NCBI GenBank assembly: GCA_943369295.1 | Contig: CALRMU020000001.1 | Coordinates: 930,001-994,000, forward strand | Reading direction: 5' to 3' | Source of the DNA: JAKRSE01 sp943369295 | GTDB lineage: Bacteria; Armatimonadota; Fimbriimonadia; Fimbriimonadales; Fimbriimonadaceae | Length of the DNA stretch: 64,000 nucleotides | Shown: piece by piece, positions 20,227 to 28,688 of the stretch | Layout: the number at the start of each line of letters is the position of its first letter | Numbering within the stretch: position 1 is the stretch's first letter | Made by a program: the position numbers and the translations under genes | Notes under the pieces: model-generated | Seen by the model: the letters and a program-made list of their open reading frames with translations, nothing else | The model's database searches: none | Told to the model about the DNA's origin: nothing

Positions 20227-20769
20227 ATGCGACGAATTCTTATTCCCCTGCTCATCGTGGCAACGGCGCTTTTCTCGGCCTCGGCTTTCGCCCAGCCCGC
20301 GACTGCCGCTCAGAGAGCAGGCGTCACCCCCAAGGCTGACTACGGCACCCTGCATTTGGAAGCACCCATCGGCGCCTTTAGGCTGATCGATGGCGAGGGC
20401 CGAGTTGAAATCTCCTTCCGAGGATCAGTTTTGATCAGCAGCCTTCAGGGCAAGGTCACTGTTGGTCCTGGCGTGAAGAAGGAAGTCACCCGCGGCACCC
20501 GAGAGGTCTATTTCGGCCAGGGCACCATTGTCGTCACTGGCAAGTGGAGAGCGGTCCAGTGGTTCGGCGGCAACATGAGAGCTGTCTGGTACGGCCGAGG
20601 TCTTGCTCGAGTTACTGGTGAATTCGACCGCAACCTCAACCCCGGCCGCTACTGGTACGACGACCCCAGCAAGAAGTTCTTCTGGTTCCCCAACTCTGCC
20701 ATCACCATCACCCTTCCTCAGCAGGTTCAGGGCAAGCCACAGAGCGCTCCTAAGAGAAGAGGACGCTAA
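20227..20769 (+). CDS. Secreted beta-rich protein, unknown function
   Basis: From the ATG at 20227 the 180-residue product has a signal peptide (MRRILIPLLIVATALFSASAFAQ) and a mature part rich in Gly, Val and aromatic residues with regularly spaced short strands (GKVTVGPGVKKEV, GKWRAVQWFGGNMRAVWYG). It ends in a basic PKRRGR tail. I do not recognise a family. A GTG at 20218 is also possible. It follows hppA after a strong terminator, so it has its own promoter, which I cannot place. Confidence 0.75.
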   Translation: MRRILIPLLIVATALFSASAFAQPATAAQRAGVTPKADYGTLHLEAPIGAFRLIDGEGRVEISFRGSVLISSLQGKVTVGPGVKKEVTRGTREVYFGQGTIVVTGKWRAVQWFGGNMRAVWYGRGLARVTGEFDRNLNPGRYWYDDPSKKFFWFPNSAITITLPQQVQGKPQSAPKRRGR

Positions 20770-20788
20770 GGCTCCAAGGCAAGACTTC

Positions 20789-21583
20789 GTGATCAGAAAC
20801 ACTTTCAGGCACCTCAGCGGGATGGGTTCCCATTCCGAAAAGTCTCTTTGGGGACAGGGGTGCCTGACATGGGACGATTTTCTTGCTGAACCAGAGAAGT
20901 TCAGCCCCGGCAGCATCGGAGTCGATGGCCTTAAAAAGGGAATTGAGCAGAGCCAAGAAGCTCTGGAGACTGGTGCTTATCAGCTTTTTGCCAAGGGGCT
21001 AAGCGAGCGAGACCACTGGCGCTGCTGGGATGCCTATCGCGACCAAACCCTTTATCTCGATATTGAGACTGATGGTGGCTCCACGGGCAATGCCATTACC
21101 GTCATCGGAATGGCTGACACTAACGGCTTCTTCTATTTGACCAAAGATGAAGGGCTAGGGTCTTTCCCAGATATTCTCAGCCGCTACGCCATGGTGGTGA
21201 CTTTCTGGGGAAGCGGTTTCGATCTCCCCATGCTCAACAAGGCCTTTCCTGGCCTTCATCGCGATCAGCTCCATTTGGACCTCTGCTACGCCTTTCGCGG
21301 GTTAGGCATGAGAGGCGGCCTGAAGAGCATCGAAAAGCAGCTTGGACTGGCGAGAAGCGAAGAAACTGACGGTCTCACTGGCCGCGACGCCATCACCCTT
21401 TGGAATAAGTTTGAGCGGCAGGGCAATACCAAGGCGAAAGAGATCTTGATCGCTTACAACAAGGAGGACGTGGTGAACATGGAAACCTTGGCCCAGATTG
21501 CTTTCGATCGCCTAACTCGGCATACTTTGGCTGAGGCCGGAATCATTCTGCCTTCGGCTGAAGAGAATGAAGCTCCCGCCTGA
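20789..21583 (+). CDS. YprB-type ribonuclease H-like nuclease
   Basis: The protein of 264 residues opens with IRNTFRHLSGMGSHSEKSLW, the helix-hairpin-like lead of YprB-family proteins. An RNase H-fold 3'-5' exonuclease domain (RNase_H_2) follows, with YLDIETDGG giving the first acidic pair and FWGSGFDLPML and YNKEDVVNMETL the later ones. YprB-like proteins are predicted DEDD exonucleases. The GTG at 20789, 11 nt after AAGG, is chosen because the similarity begins there. The frame extends upstream to 20603 inside the preceding gene, where the sequence is low in complexity and implausible. Confidence 0.82.
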   Translation: MIRNTFRHLSGMGSHSEKSLWGQGCLTWDDFLAEPEKFSPGSIGVDGLKKGIEQSQEALETGAYQLFAKGLSERDHWRCWDAYRDQTLYLDIETDGGSTGNAITVIGMADTNGFFYLTKDEGLGSFPDILSRYAMVVTFWGSGFDLPMLNKAFPGLHRDQLHLDLCYAFRGLGMRGGLKSIEKQLGLARSEETDGLTGRDAITLWNKFERQGNTKAKEILIAYNKEDVVNMETLAQIAFDRLTRHTLAEAGIILPSAEENEAPA

Positions 21584-21711
21584 TCCGTTTTGCTGAACCA
21601 AAACTGGCGGCTTTCTTATCCTTCTCAGGAGCAGAGACTTGCCCCGCCGATTTAAGGCAGGGGGCAGCCATGCTATCAGTTCAGGAAGAACTGCTGGACT
21701 AAGCTCTACGC

Positions 21712-21785
21712 AGCAGAGTCAGCGGGAATTTATCCCTTGATCACTTCCATTTCAAAGAGGAGAACGATGGCTCTATATCTCACGA
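21712..21785 (-). pseudogene. Remnant copy of the 3' end of the YbjN-like gene
   Basis: This piece matches 21991-22064 at about 66 of 74 positions. On the minus strand it still encodes VRYRAIVLLFEMEVIKG followed by a stop, against VRFRAIVPLFEMEVIKG in the intact gene. The similarity ends abruptly on its 5' side, so it is a decayed duplicate and not a functional gene. Confidence 0.65.
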
Positions 21786-21915
21786 CCGATTCCCGCCCGA
21801 CAGCAAGCTGATCGGGACGGGGCACCCCGCTCTGTAAAGTTTGGGACGTGGAGAAACTCAAACATTCAGGGGCGATGCCCCTGCCACCCAGACTCCTAGT
21901 AAAAGCACTTAAGCT

Positions 21916-21943
21916 TGGGTGGCGTGGGTGAAACCCACGAACG
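21916..21943 (+). repeat. GTGGGTGAAACCCAC hairpin repeat, copy 1
   Basis: A 28-nt unit, TGGGTGGCGTGGGTGAAACC plus CACGAACG, with a GTGGGT/ACCCAC stem. The same 28 nt recur at 32871-32898 and, inverted with a few changes, at 31071-31098. Confidence 0.75.
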
Positions 21944-21984
21944 CCTTTTCCAGCCCATGCCAACAGCCCTGGGAGGAAAGCCAC

Positions 21985-22500
21985 CTAAGGAGCAGAGTCA
22001 GCGGGCTTTAAGCCCTTGATGACTTCCATTTCAAAGAGGGGAACGATGGCTCTAAATCTAACGAGCCAAGCCTTGAGCGTCCCTGCAGTAATGCCACTCT
22101 GGACATCAATGTCTGAGACCAAGAAAGGGTCTCCGTCGACATCCAAAAAGGCCTTTCCGAAGCGTCGCCGCTCATTAAAGGTGTTGATGGCCGTCAGGGC
22201 AGGAGCCTTTTCGAGGTCATAGCCAACGTTCAGCTTAAGAGTTTCCACTCTTCCGTCCTCACCCAAAAACTGATAAAGCTGACCCGTCACAGTGCCAACG
22301 TTGAAGACGAAGGTCGTGCTGCCGTCTTCGTCTTTTCTGACCTGGTAGGGAGTATTGATCTCAGCAAAGACCGATTTAAGGGTGGAATCCATTGCCGTCA
22401 CGGTCGGTCGACCAGCAAAGGTCTGACCTACCAATCCAGCGGTAATGCCAGCCGCGACCGAGGCCACGAGGACCGTTTGGCTTGCCTTGTTGAGTTTCAT
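21985..22500 (-). CDS. YbjN-domain exported or membrane-anchored protein
   Basis: The 171-residue protein has an N-terminal hydrophobic segment (TVLVASVAAGITAGLVGQTFAG) that reads as a signal peptide or anchor. The rest fits the YbjN family: NTFNERRRFGKAFLDVDGD and DIDVQSGITAGTLKAWLVRF correspond to its central helix-strand signature. YbjN domains share the fold of type III secretion chaperones and bind partner proteins; their function is unclear. A TACAAT hexamer lies 5 nt before the start codon. Part of the gene's 3' end is duplicated downstream at 21712-21785. Confidence 0.78.
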   Translation of the reverse strand: MKLNKASQTVLVASVAAGITAGLVGQTFAGRPTVTAMDSTLKSVFAEINTPYQVRKDEDGSTTFVFNVGTVTGQLYQFLGEDGRVETLKLNVGYDLEKAPALTAINTFNERRRFGKAFLDVDGDPFLVSDIDVQSGITAGTLKAWLVRFRAIVPLFEMEVIKGLKPADSAP

Positions 22501-22596
22501 AGCTTATTGTAGCCTGGGTTGAACCTGAACCCCGGTAAGAATGCGGGAGCAACGGCCCCACCGGCAGACTCACCCAAAAAGTGGTAAACCACTCTC

Positions 22597-23523
22597 ATGC
22601 TGTCGCTCAAGCCATTGAACGCTCAAGATTGTCTGACAAGTTGGAACGCTTCTCATTCGGCTAAGTGGCGGCTCAGCCTGCACGATTTCGAAGTTCAACT
22701 GAAGGACGATCTTTTGGTGCCAGAGTTTTGCGGCCATTCAGAATCTGGCTTCGTCATCGCAAAAAGGTCGCCTCAGGGCCGACTCTTCCCGGGAGTTGAA
22801 AACCAAACCCTGATTCTCTCCTCCATCACAGATCCGACCCTGCTTGCAGAGATTAGGGAGAAGGCGAACGAAGCTGGATTCACACGCCTCGCCTTGGGGA
22901 CAGATGAAAACCATCTTGTTCCGGGCCTGATCGTCGAAGAAGGCTGGCAGCTCGGTGATCGACTCAAGGAAGTCATGGTCAGCACTGGCTGGGAAAAAGG
23001 AGAACACATTCAGGTTGATTTAGAACGTGACCTTGGCGACTACGAACTGCCCCTTTTCTGCAATGAGGCGATCATGTCGAATAACGCCCAGGTCTGGCCG
23101 GCCCACGCCGAGAACGAAGAGGCCTTAGAAGCCTTTCTTACGGCTGCATTCCCCGGTCGATGGACTTACGATGTGATGGCTAAGTTCAGAAGTGGAGAGC
23201 CTCATCAGATAGATCTTCTTTTCTTTGAAGGAGAGGTTGTCGGGTTCAGCTGCACCCAAAATGAGTCGAGCAGAAACCCAATTGGGGGTGCGAGATGGAG
23301 GCTTGATCTTGGAGATCCATGGGCCAGCCTCGGGCCGATCGGAGTCAGCGAGAAGGTTAGGGGCAAGCGGCTTGGCCACGCCTTGTTAGGCTTTTCGCTT
23401 CACAGACTCGCACTAGAAGGCGCACGCCGAACAATCATTGATTGGACGACGCTCGTGGACTTTTACGGAGTCCACGGATTTGAAGTTAATCGTACTTACG
23501 AAACCTGGTTCTGCACCCTTTAG
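22597..23523 (+). CDS. GNAT-family N-acetyltransferase
   Basis: The 308-residue protein has an N-terminal GNAT-like half and a C-terminal half with a clear acetyl-CoA binding motif: ASLGPIGVSEKVRGKRLGHA, then LLGFSLHRLALEGARRTIIDW and the strand-helix FYGVHGFEVNRTYETW. This two-domain layout resembles double-GNAT proteins in which only one half keeps the cofactor loop. The acceptor is unknown. It ends 3 bp inside the convergent prepilin gene (overlap 23520-23523). Confidence 0.82.
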   Translation: MLSLKPLNAQDCLTSWNASHSAKWRLSLHDFEVQLKDDLLVPEFCGHSESGFVIAKRSPQGRLFPGVENQTLILSSITDPTLLAEIREKANEAGFTRLALGTDENHLVPGLIVEEGWQLGDRLKEVMVSTGWEKGEHIQVDLERDLGDYELPLFCNEAIMSNNAQVWPAHAENEEALEAFLTAAFPGRWTYDVMAKFRSGEPHQIDLLFFEGEVVGFSCTQNESSRNPIGGARWRLDLGDPWASLGPIGVSEKVRGKRLGHALLGFSLHRLALEGARRTIIDWTTLVDFYGVHGFEVNRTYETWFCTL

Positions 23524-24440
23524 GGGAAGAAACCGGCCGTTTCAACCGTCGCAAAGTCGTAGTCAGGTCTAAAGAGGTAGGCATGGCACAGGGTGCTGCC
23601 TACCTGGGTCATCCATCCGCGAGTCGGATTGGCTGATCCGTTATAGAGAGCAAAGGGGTCCCTCATTGGGGATGTCTGGGCCGTCGAGCCGATGCTCAGC
23701 TTCCAGGTCTTGGCCGAGCTGTCTGCCCTGGCAACCAGCACGCCGCCTGAATGAATGTTGTAGCCCAGATTCTGTGAATTGGGGCTGATAAAGCTTCTTT
23801 CGCCGTTGCCTGCAGTGCAGGTGGATGCCGAAGCCGGAACGTACTGGCAGGGAGCCGTCATGTTCAGGCACTCGATGTAGGGGTTTACGTAGCCAGCCCC
23901 GATAAAAGCGGCCCGGCCGCGCCCGTTCCAAAAGAGCGGAAGCTCTGAAGGCGCTGTGATGGCTGTGGCGCTCCACGTGCTCAGCAGGCCATTCATGGTG
24001 AAGCTGAAGCTCTTGAGCCCCTCTGGCTTGACAGCTGGCACTAGCCTGCCCGATCCACTGAAGGGAACAGCGTTCAAATCCTTGTGAAGATCGTAATTCT
24101 TGATGTAAGGATAGGTGTTGTTGATCCAGAAAGTGCGGTTGACGTCAATCTGCTGAGGGGTCAATCCGGCTGGCCAATCGGCAGGAACAGGCACGATGGC
24201 ATTGTTGGAATAGCGTCCGAAATCTGGTGATGGCGCAAAAGTCGCCATAAAGGTGTCGTCGTAATCGGCGATGTAAAGCAGGGCGCCTGTGCCTACCTGC
24301 TTAATGTGGGCAAGAGAAGCCGTTTTTTTAGCTGCCGCTTTAGCCTGTGAGAAGACTGGGAAAAGAATCGCGGCAAGAATCGCAATAATGGCAATGACCA
24401 CCAAAAGCTCAATGAGAGTAAATCCCTTGTTATTTCCCAC
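23520..24440 (-). CDS. Type IV prepilin-like protein with H-X9-D tail motif
   Basis: The prepilin leader and helix GFTLIELLVVIAIIAILAAI marks a class III signal cleaved before Phe and N-methylated by prepilin peptidase. With the GTG at 24440 the leader is MGNNKG; the frame is open to 24566, which would give an unusually long leader. The globular part ends with IHSGGVLVARADSS, a His-x9-Asp-Ser version of the H-X9-DG motif found in DUF1559-type surface prepilins of Planctomycetes, Verrucomicrobia and Armatimonadota. Length is about 306 residues. A pseudopilus or surface role is inferred; no assembly genes are nearby. Confidence 0.87.
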   Translation of the reverse strand: MGNNKGFTLIELLVVIAIIAILAAILFPVFSQAKAAAKKTASLAHIKQVGTGALLYIADYDDTFMATFAPSPDFGRYSNNAIVPVPADWPAGLTPQQIDVNRTFWINNTYPYIKNYDLHKDLNAVPFSGSGRLVPAVKPEGLKSFSFTMNGLLSTWSATAITAPSELPLFWNGRGRAAFIGAGYVNPYIECLNMTAPCQYVPASASTCTAGNGERSFISPNSQNLGYNIHSGGVLVARADSSAKTWKLSIGSTAQTSPMRDPFALYNGSANPTRGWMTQVGSTLCHAYLFRPDYDFATVETAGFFP

Positions 24441-24572
24441 CCTAGCAGTGTACTGATATGGAGTGATTTGAATGCCCTTGATGGGTTTTGCTTTTGGGCC
24501 CAGCAATTTAAACAGGGACCAGTGGCTGATGTGGTTTCTGTTCATTAGGTTCAGCTTAAAGCTCACTACCTC

Positions 24573-24581
24573 ATTATATCA
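24573..24581 (-). promoter_or_regulatory. Extended -10 promoter of the prepilin gene
   Basis: On the minus strand TGATATAAT gives a consensus -10 box with the TGn extension. Transcription would start near 24566, leaving a 5' leader of about 125 nt before the GTG at 24440, or a short one if an earlier codon such as the ATG at 24545 is used. Confidence 0.5.
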
Positions 24582-24658
24582 CAACCGTTACATTGCATTT
24601 TTCTTACATGATTTAAAGGCACCAGGAAGAGATTTCATCACCAGGTAGCCTCTGAACT

Positions 24659-25963
24659 GTGATTGATCGCTATTCGACTCCAGCAATGTCGGCCATTTGG
24701 AACCGCGAAGCCAAGTACCAAAAGTGGCTTGAAGTTGAGGTGGCGATCTGCGAAGCATGGGCTCGGGAAGGCAAGGTTCCCACTGATGATCTAAGCCAGA
24801 TTCAGGCCAAGGCTTCATTCACTCTGGAGCGATGCGACGAGCTTGAGCTGGAAACTCGCCACGATCTTGTCGCCTTCGTCCGCTGCCTTGAAGAAAATGT
24901 CGGTCCAGCTGGCCGATGGATTCACTTCGGAGTCACCAGCTACGACGTGATCGATACTGCCCTTGGCATGATGCTGAGGGATTCATGCGACGTCCTTCTG
25001 GATTCCTTAGTGGGCCTCAAGTCTGCGATCCAGAAGCTGGCCGACGAGCACGGCGACGTCCCCTGCATTGGTCGAACTCACGCCATTCATGCAGAACCCA
25101 TCACATTTGGCTTTAAGTGCGCCACCTGGGCGGCCGAGCTTGAGAGAAACGAAGCTCGCTTGAAGATGGCCCGCACTGAAAACGCTGTTGGCAAAATCAG
25201 TGGAGCCGTTGGCATTCATGCCCATGTGACGCCGGAGATGGAAAAGGACATCTGCCGATCTCTCGGCCTGGATCCTGACCCCGTTTCAACCCAGATCGTC
25301 AACCGAGACAGGCTGGCCCACCTTCTCACCTGCATCGCCGTGATGGCTGGAAGCTTGGAGCGAATCGCCACCGAGCTCCGCAACCTGCAGCGAACCGAGA
25401 TTCTTGAAGTCCAAGAAGAATTCGCCAAGGGGCAGACTGGCAGCAGTGCCATGCCTCACAAGCGAAACCCCTGGAACAGCGAAACGGTCTGCGGCTTGGC
25501 TCGCATTGTTCGCGGCAACGCTCACGCCATGCTGGAAAGCATCGCCACTTGGCACGAAAGAGACCTGACCAACTCGAGCTTGGAGCGAATCATCCTCCCC
25601 GACACCTTCCATCTCGCCGATTTCATGATCAAGCGAATGACCAAGATCCTGAACGGCTTGGTGGTGATGAGGGAGAACATGCACACCAACCTGCGCAAAA
25701 TGGGTGACCTCGTCTTCAGCGAACATCTGATGGTGACTCTCGTGGCCCGTGGCATGAGCCGCGCTGATGCCTACAAGGTGGCTCAGCGAAACGCGGCCCG
25801 AGCTTGGGATGGAGAAGACTTCCAGACTTCAGTGAGGCAGGATCCAGATGTGCAGAATCTTCTTGATGAGCACGCTCTGGAAGAGATCTTCAGCTTGGAA
25901 CACCATCTGCGCCACGCCGAGCACTCCCTGATCGAATCAGGTCTGAAGCCCGGCCGAATCTGA
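24659..25963 (+). CDS. purB: Adenylosuccinate lyase
   Basis: PurB catalyses two purine steps: SAICAR to AICAR plus fumarate, and adenylosuccinate to AMP plus fumarate. The 434-residue protein begins with the family-typical MIDRYSTPAM from a GTG at 24659 and has GVTSYDVIDTA, GRTHAIHAEPITFGFK and the superfamily signature GSSAMPHKRNP, whose flexible loop supplies the catalytic Ser. Length is normal for the bacterial short type. The next gene on the right converges with it and overlaps its 3' end (25937-25963). Confidence 0.97.
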   Translation: MIDRYSTPAMSAIWNREAKYQKWLEVEVAICEAWAREGKVPTDDLSQIQAKASFTLERCDELELETRHDLVAFVRCLEENVGPAGRWIHFGVTSYDVIDTALGMMLRDSCDVLLDSLVGLKSAIQKLADEHGDVPCIGRTHAIHAEPITFGFKCATWAAELERNEARLKMARTENAVGKISGAVGIHAHVTPEMEKDICRSLGLDPDPVSTQIVNRDRLAHLLTCIAVMAGSLERIATELRNLQRTEILEVQEEFAKGQTGSSAMPHKRNPWNSETVCGLARIVRGNAHAMLESIATWHERDLTNSSLERIILPDTFHLADFMIKRMTKILNGLVVMRENMHTNLRKMGDLVFSEHLMVTLVARGMSRADAYKVAQRNAARAWDGEDFQTSVRQDPDVQNLLDEHALEEIFSLEHHLRHAEHSLIESGLKPGRI

Positions 25964-27088
25964 TTCGCCCGATTTTCGGGGCACAGCTGACCGTCGCTGG
26001 ATAACATCTCTAGCGGCGGTCAATCCTTTTTCGGTAAGGGTCAGGGTGCCAGATTCGCTATCTACCACCCAGCCCAGACCTTGACTGTGCTTGAGAGCCG
26101 CCCATGCCGATTGAGGCGACCAGCCAAGCTCTTCGATCAAGTGCTGGAGCCTGTTTTCCAAAGGAGCCTCTGGCATATCCTGGTGAGTCAACAGGTGAAT
26201 CAGCAGCATTTCTGCTCCGAACTGCTCCTTCTGCTGTCTGCGCTTTAGTGCCTGCATCACCAGACCTCTCTGAGGGCTGAAAAGGGAAGTGACGAAGAGA
26301 AGTATCCCTAAGCTGAAAGCGATGGTGCCACTGACTGGGATATCGAGGCGAATAGCAGCCGCGCTTCCTCCAAGACTGGCCAGAGCAGCTGCCCCGAAAG
26401 AAACAAGCAGCACTCCCGAAAGTTTTCGGCTCAAAAGCTGGGCGATGACCGTTGGAACCACGATGAGAGCTGTGGCCAGAATCGCTCCGACACTCCGAAA
26501 TGCAGCAACGCTTGCACACGCGACAAGAGTCATCAGCAGCCACTGAGCCAGGGCTGGCCTCAAACCCATGGCCTTGGCTGATTCCTGATCGAAAGTGGCA
26601 GCAGTAAGGGGGCGCCAGGCTGAAATCAGAAGAATGGCGGCAGCGGCGATGATCGCGATGGCCAGCCAGGCAGCCTGAGGGCCAAGATCGCGGCCCATAA
26701 AGTAGAACCGCTCAAGGGGGGTCATGACGATTTCGCCAAAGAGGACGGCATCGGCATCGAGATGCGCTCCCCTGAAGAAAACCGAGACAAAAAAGACTCC
26801 GATCGCGAAAAGGGTTGGGAAGACCAAGCCAATCGCCGAGTCATCTTTCAGTCTCTTTGATCGAATCAGGGCCTCAACTAATCCGACGGTCAGCAAGGCG
26901 GCGGCGACAGCCCCGACGAAGCTTATCAAAGGGTTTAGCCCGGCCAAAGCGTAGGCCGCAACCAGGCCCGGAAGAACGGCATGGCCGATCGCGTCGGCGA
27001 TCATGGCCTGACGCCTGAGAACCAAAAAGAACCCGGCTAAGGCACAGGCGATGGCAGTAAAGAAGGCAACAAAGAGAATCTCTGTCAC
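25937..27088 (-). CDS. Metal ABC transporter permease fused to a winged-helix domain
   Basis: From the GTG at 27088, which overlaps the preceding stop by GTGA, the product has 383 residues. Residues 1-275 are an ABC-3 permease of the ZnuB/MntB type, with about eight helices and FFLVLRRQAMIADAIGHAVLP at the start. The last 100 residues are soluble: LIHLLTHQDMPEAPLENRLQ, LIEELGWSPQSAWAALKHSQ and LTLTEKGLTAARDVIQRR form a winged-helix DNA-binding pattern as in DtxR-like regulators. Chlamydial YtgC-R has the same permease-regulator arrangement. The frame is open upstream to 27427, but that part reads through the neighbouring gene. Confidence 0.87.
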   Translation of the reverse strand: MTEILFVAFFTAIACALAGFFLVLRRQAMIADAIGHAVLPGLVAAYALAGLNPLISFVGAVAAALLTVGLVEALIRSKRLKDDSAIGLVFPTLFAIGVFFVSVFFRGAHLDADAVLFGEIVMTPLERFYFMGRDLGPQAAWLAIAIIAAAAILLISAWRPLTAATFDQESAKAMGLRPALAQWLLMTLVACASVAAFRSVGAILATALIVVPTVIAQLLSRKLSGVLLVSFGAAALASLGGSAAAIRLDIPVSGTIAFSLGILLFVTSLFSPQRGLVMQALKRRQQKEQFGAEMLLIHLLTHQDMPEAPLENRLQHLIEELGWSPQSAWAALKHSQGLGWVVDSESGTLTLTEKGLTAARDVIQRRSAVPRKSGESDSAGLQT

Positions 27089-27969
27089 GCCTTGCGCTCC
27101 CGACTTCTTGATCTTGCGATGAGGGTCCGTATCCAGCCTCGTTCCTTGCCGAAAACAAGCGAGATGACGACAGCGGCTGCGAGGCACAGCACCACAAGGG
27201 GGCCGGTTGGAGCTTCGGGAATCACCACAGCTCCGGCTGCCCCGAAGGCGGCACAAAGAGCGCCGATTCCTGCCGCGACCCAAAGTAGACTGCTGAACGA
27301 CCGGCACCACTGGCGTGCCGCAGCCGCAGGAGCCACCAGCATCGCCGACATGAGCACGACTCCCACCGTTCTCAGTCCGATAACGATCCCGAGAATCAGA
27401 AGCAGGGCAAAGACCCCTTCGATCCACCTGGAAGGGACAATAGTCGAGCCAGCAAATTGAGGATCGAAGGCCAAGGCTCGGTAGGGGCGATGAAGCAGCA
27501 GAGCCACGGCAAGGGCCAAACCCCCCAGCAAAGCCATCCAGATCACTTGATCTTCCACCAGGCTTGCTGCTTGTCCGAAGAGCATTTGGTCCAAACCAGC
27601 CGAGGCGGCATTGCCCTTTTGAGCCTGCTTCAGCTGGACGGCTCCGAGTCCAAAGAACGAAGTCAGAACGGCAGCCAAGGCCGATCCGGTATCGATCTTC
27701 AGTTTGGAAGTGAGGGCCAAGATCGCCAAACCAGCCAAGCCTGCCGAAAGCGATGCTCCAACCATGAGAACCAAGGGAGCCCGTGATCCGCTGAGAATGA
27801 AGGCAACGCAGATGCCTGGCAGGGCTGCATGAGCTAGGGCATCTCCCATCAATCCCTGGCGGCGCAGCACGGCAAAGCTCCCCAAGACTCCCGAACAGAC
27901 ACCCAAAACCAGACAGCCTAAAAGAACTGTCCGAAGGGTGTAGTCGGTGAAGAGAGCGGTGAGGTTCAT
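27085..27969 (-). CDS. Metal ABC transporter permease (ZnuB/MntB family)
   Basis: The 294-residue protein is an ABC-3 family permease with about eight hydrophobic helices, starting with LLGCLVLGVCSGVLGSFAVL and RRQGLMGDALAHAALPGICV, the family's first signature. It pairs with the following permease to form the membrane channel of a Mn/Zn/Fe importer, driven by the ATPase encoded just upstream. It overlaps both neighbours by 4 nt, so the four genes are one translationally coupled operon. The basic C-terminal tail (RSRSRERKA) is cytoplasmic. Metal selectivity cannot be read from the permease. Confidence 0.92.
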   Translation of the reverse strand: MNLTALFTDYTLRTVLLGCLVLGVCSGVLGSFAVLRRQGLMGDALAHAALPGICVAFILSGSRAPLVLMVGASLSAGLAGLAILALTSKLKIDTGSALAAVLTSFFGLGAVQLKQAQKGNAASAGLDQMLFGQAASLVEDQVIWMALLGGLALAVALLLHRPYRALAFDPQFAGSTIVPSRWIEGVFALLLILGIVIGLRTVGVVLMSAMLVAPAAAARQWCRSFSSLLWVAAGIGALCAAFGAAGAVVIPEAPTGPLVVLCLAAAVVISLVFGKERGWIRTLIARSRSRERKA

Positions 27970-28688
27970 GCCAATTGGCGTCCGATCCCGTAGGCTCGGC
28001 TGAGATTCTGAGGAGTCAAAACATCCTCTGTTGCCCCTTCGGCCAGGGCGCTGACATTGAGCAGAAGCACTCGGTCAAAAAGCTCGCGGACCGACTCCAG
28101 GTCGTGATGGACGACCACAGCGGTGCGGCCCTGATCCCTGATCTCGCGAAGCAGCGTGGCCAAATCGCGCTCCGTCGCGGCATCCACTGCGGCGAAGGGT
28201 TCATCCATCAGCATCAGGTCCGCCTGCTGAGCCAAGGCGCGGGCAAGAAAGACTCTCTGCTGCTGTCCGCCCGAGAGGTCGCTGACCGGCCTCTTGGCAA
28301 AACCCTGCATGCCCACCTGTTCAAGGCACCTTTTAACTTCGGCTCTTTCTTTGCTGCCAGGAAGCTTAAACCAGCCGAGTCGAGGGTAGAGCCCCATAAG
28401 GACAACGCCCTCTGCTGTGATGGGGAAATCCCAATCCACTGCTGACCTTTGGGGCACGTAGGCGATGCGCTTTCGAGCTTCGTTTAAAGGCAGGCCAAAG
28501 AAGCGCACCGATCCGCTGGAGCGGGGGATGAGCTCCATGGCTGCCTTGATGAGAGTGGATTTTCCCGCTCCGTTCGGGCCGACAATTGCGGTCAAGCTCC
28601 CGCAGGGGACAGTCATGTCCACATCCCAGAGAACGGGGTCTGACTGGTAAGCCAGGGTCAGGTCGCGAATCTCTAAGGCTGGGGTCAC
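27966..28688 (-). CDS. Metal ABC transporter ATP-binding protein
   Basis: The 240-residue ATPase has Walker A (GPNGAGKSTL), the Q-loop region AYVPQRSAVDWDFPI typical of Mn/Zn importers, the ABC signature LSGGQQQRV, Walker B (LMLMDEPFAAVD) and the H-loop (VVHHDLESV). It powers the importer formed by the two downstream permeases and the upstream lipoprotein. It starts at a GTG overlapping the lipoprotein gene's stop (GTGA). Confidence 0.95.
   Translation of the reverse strand: MTPALEIRDLTLAYQSDPVLWDVDMTVPCGSLTAIVGPNGAGKSTLIKAAMELIPRSSGSVRFFGLPLNEARKRIAYVPQRSAVDWDFPITAEGVVLMGLYPRLGWFKLPGSKERAEVKRCLEQVGMQGFAKRPVSDLSGGQQQRVFLARALAQQADLMLMDEPFAAVDAATERDLATLLREIRDQGRTAVVVHHDLESVRELFDRVLLLNVSALAEGATEDVLTPQNLSRAYGIGRQLA

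Larger units (their letters stand above)
21584..21984. repeat. Gene-free stretch with duplicated gene end and palindromic repeats
   Basis: This stretch holds a copy of the 3' end of the neighbouring YbjN-like gene (21712-21785), a CAGGGGCGATGCCCCTG palindrome at 21867-21883 and a hairpin repeat at 21916-21943. An open minus-strand frame (21730-21984) is a by-product: only its last 17 codons are gene-derived. Confidence 0.65.

Noticed and set aside
21730..21984. An 84-codon minus-strand frame ending in a gene-like peptide
   Set aside because: Only the last 17 codons derive from a gene; the rest is repeat DNA. It is recorded as a remnant.
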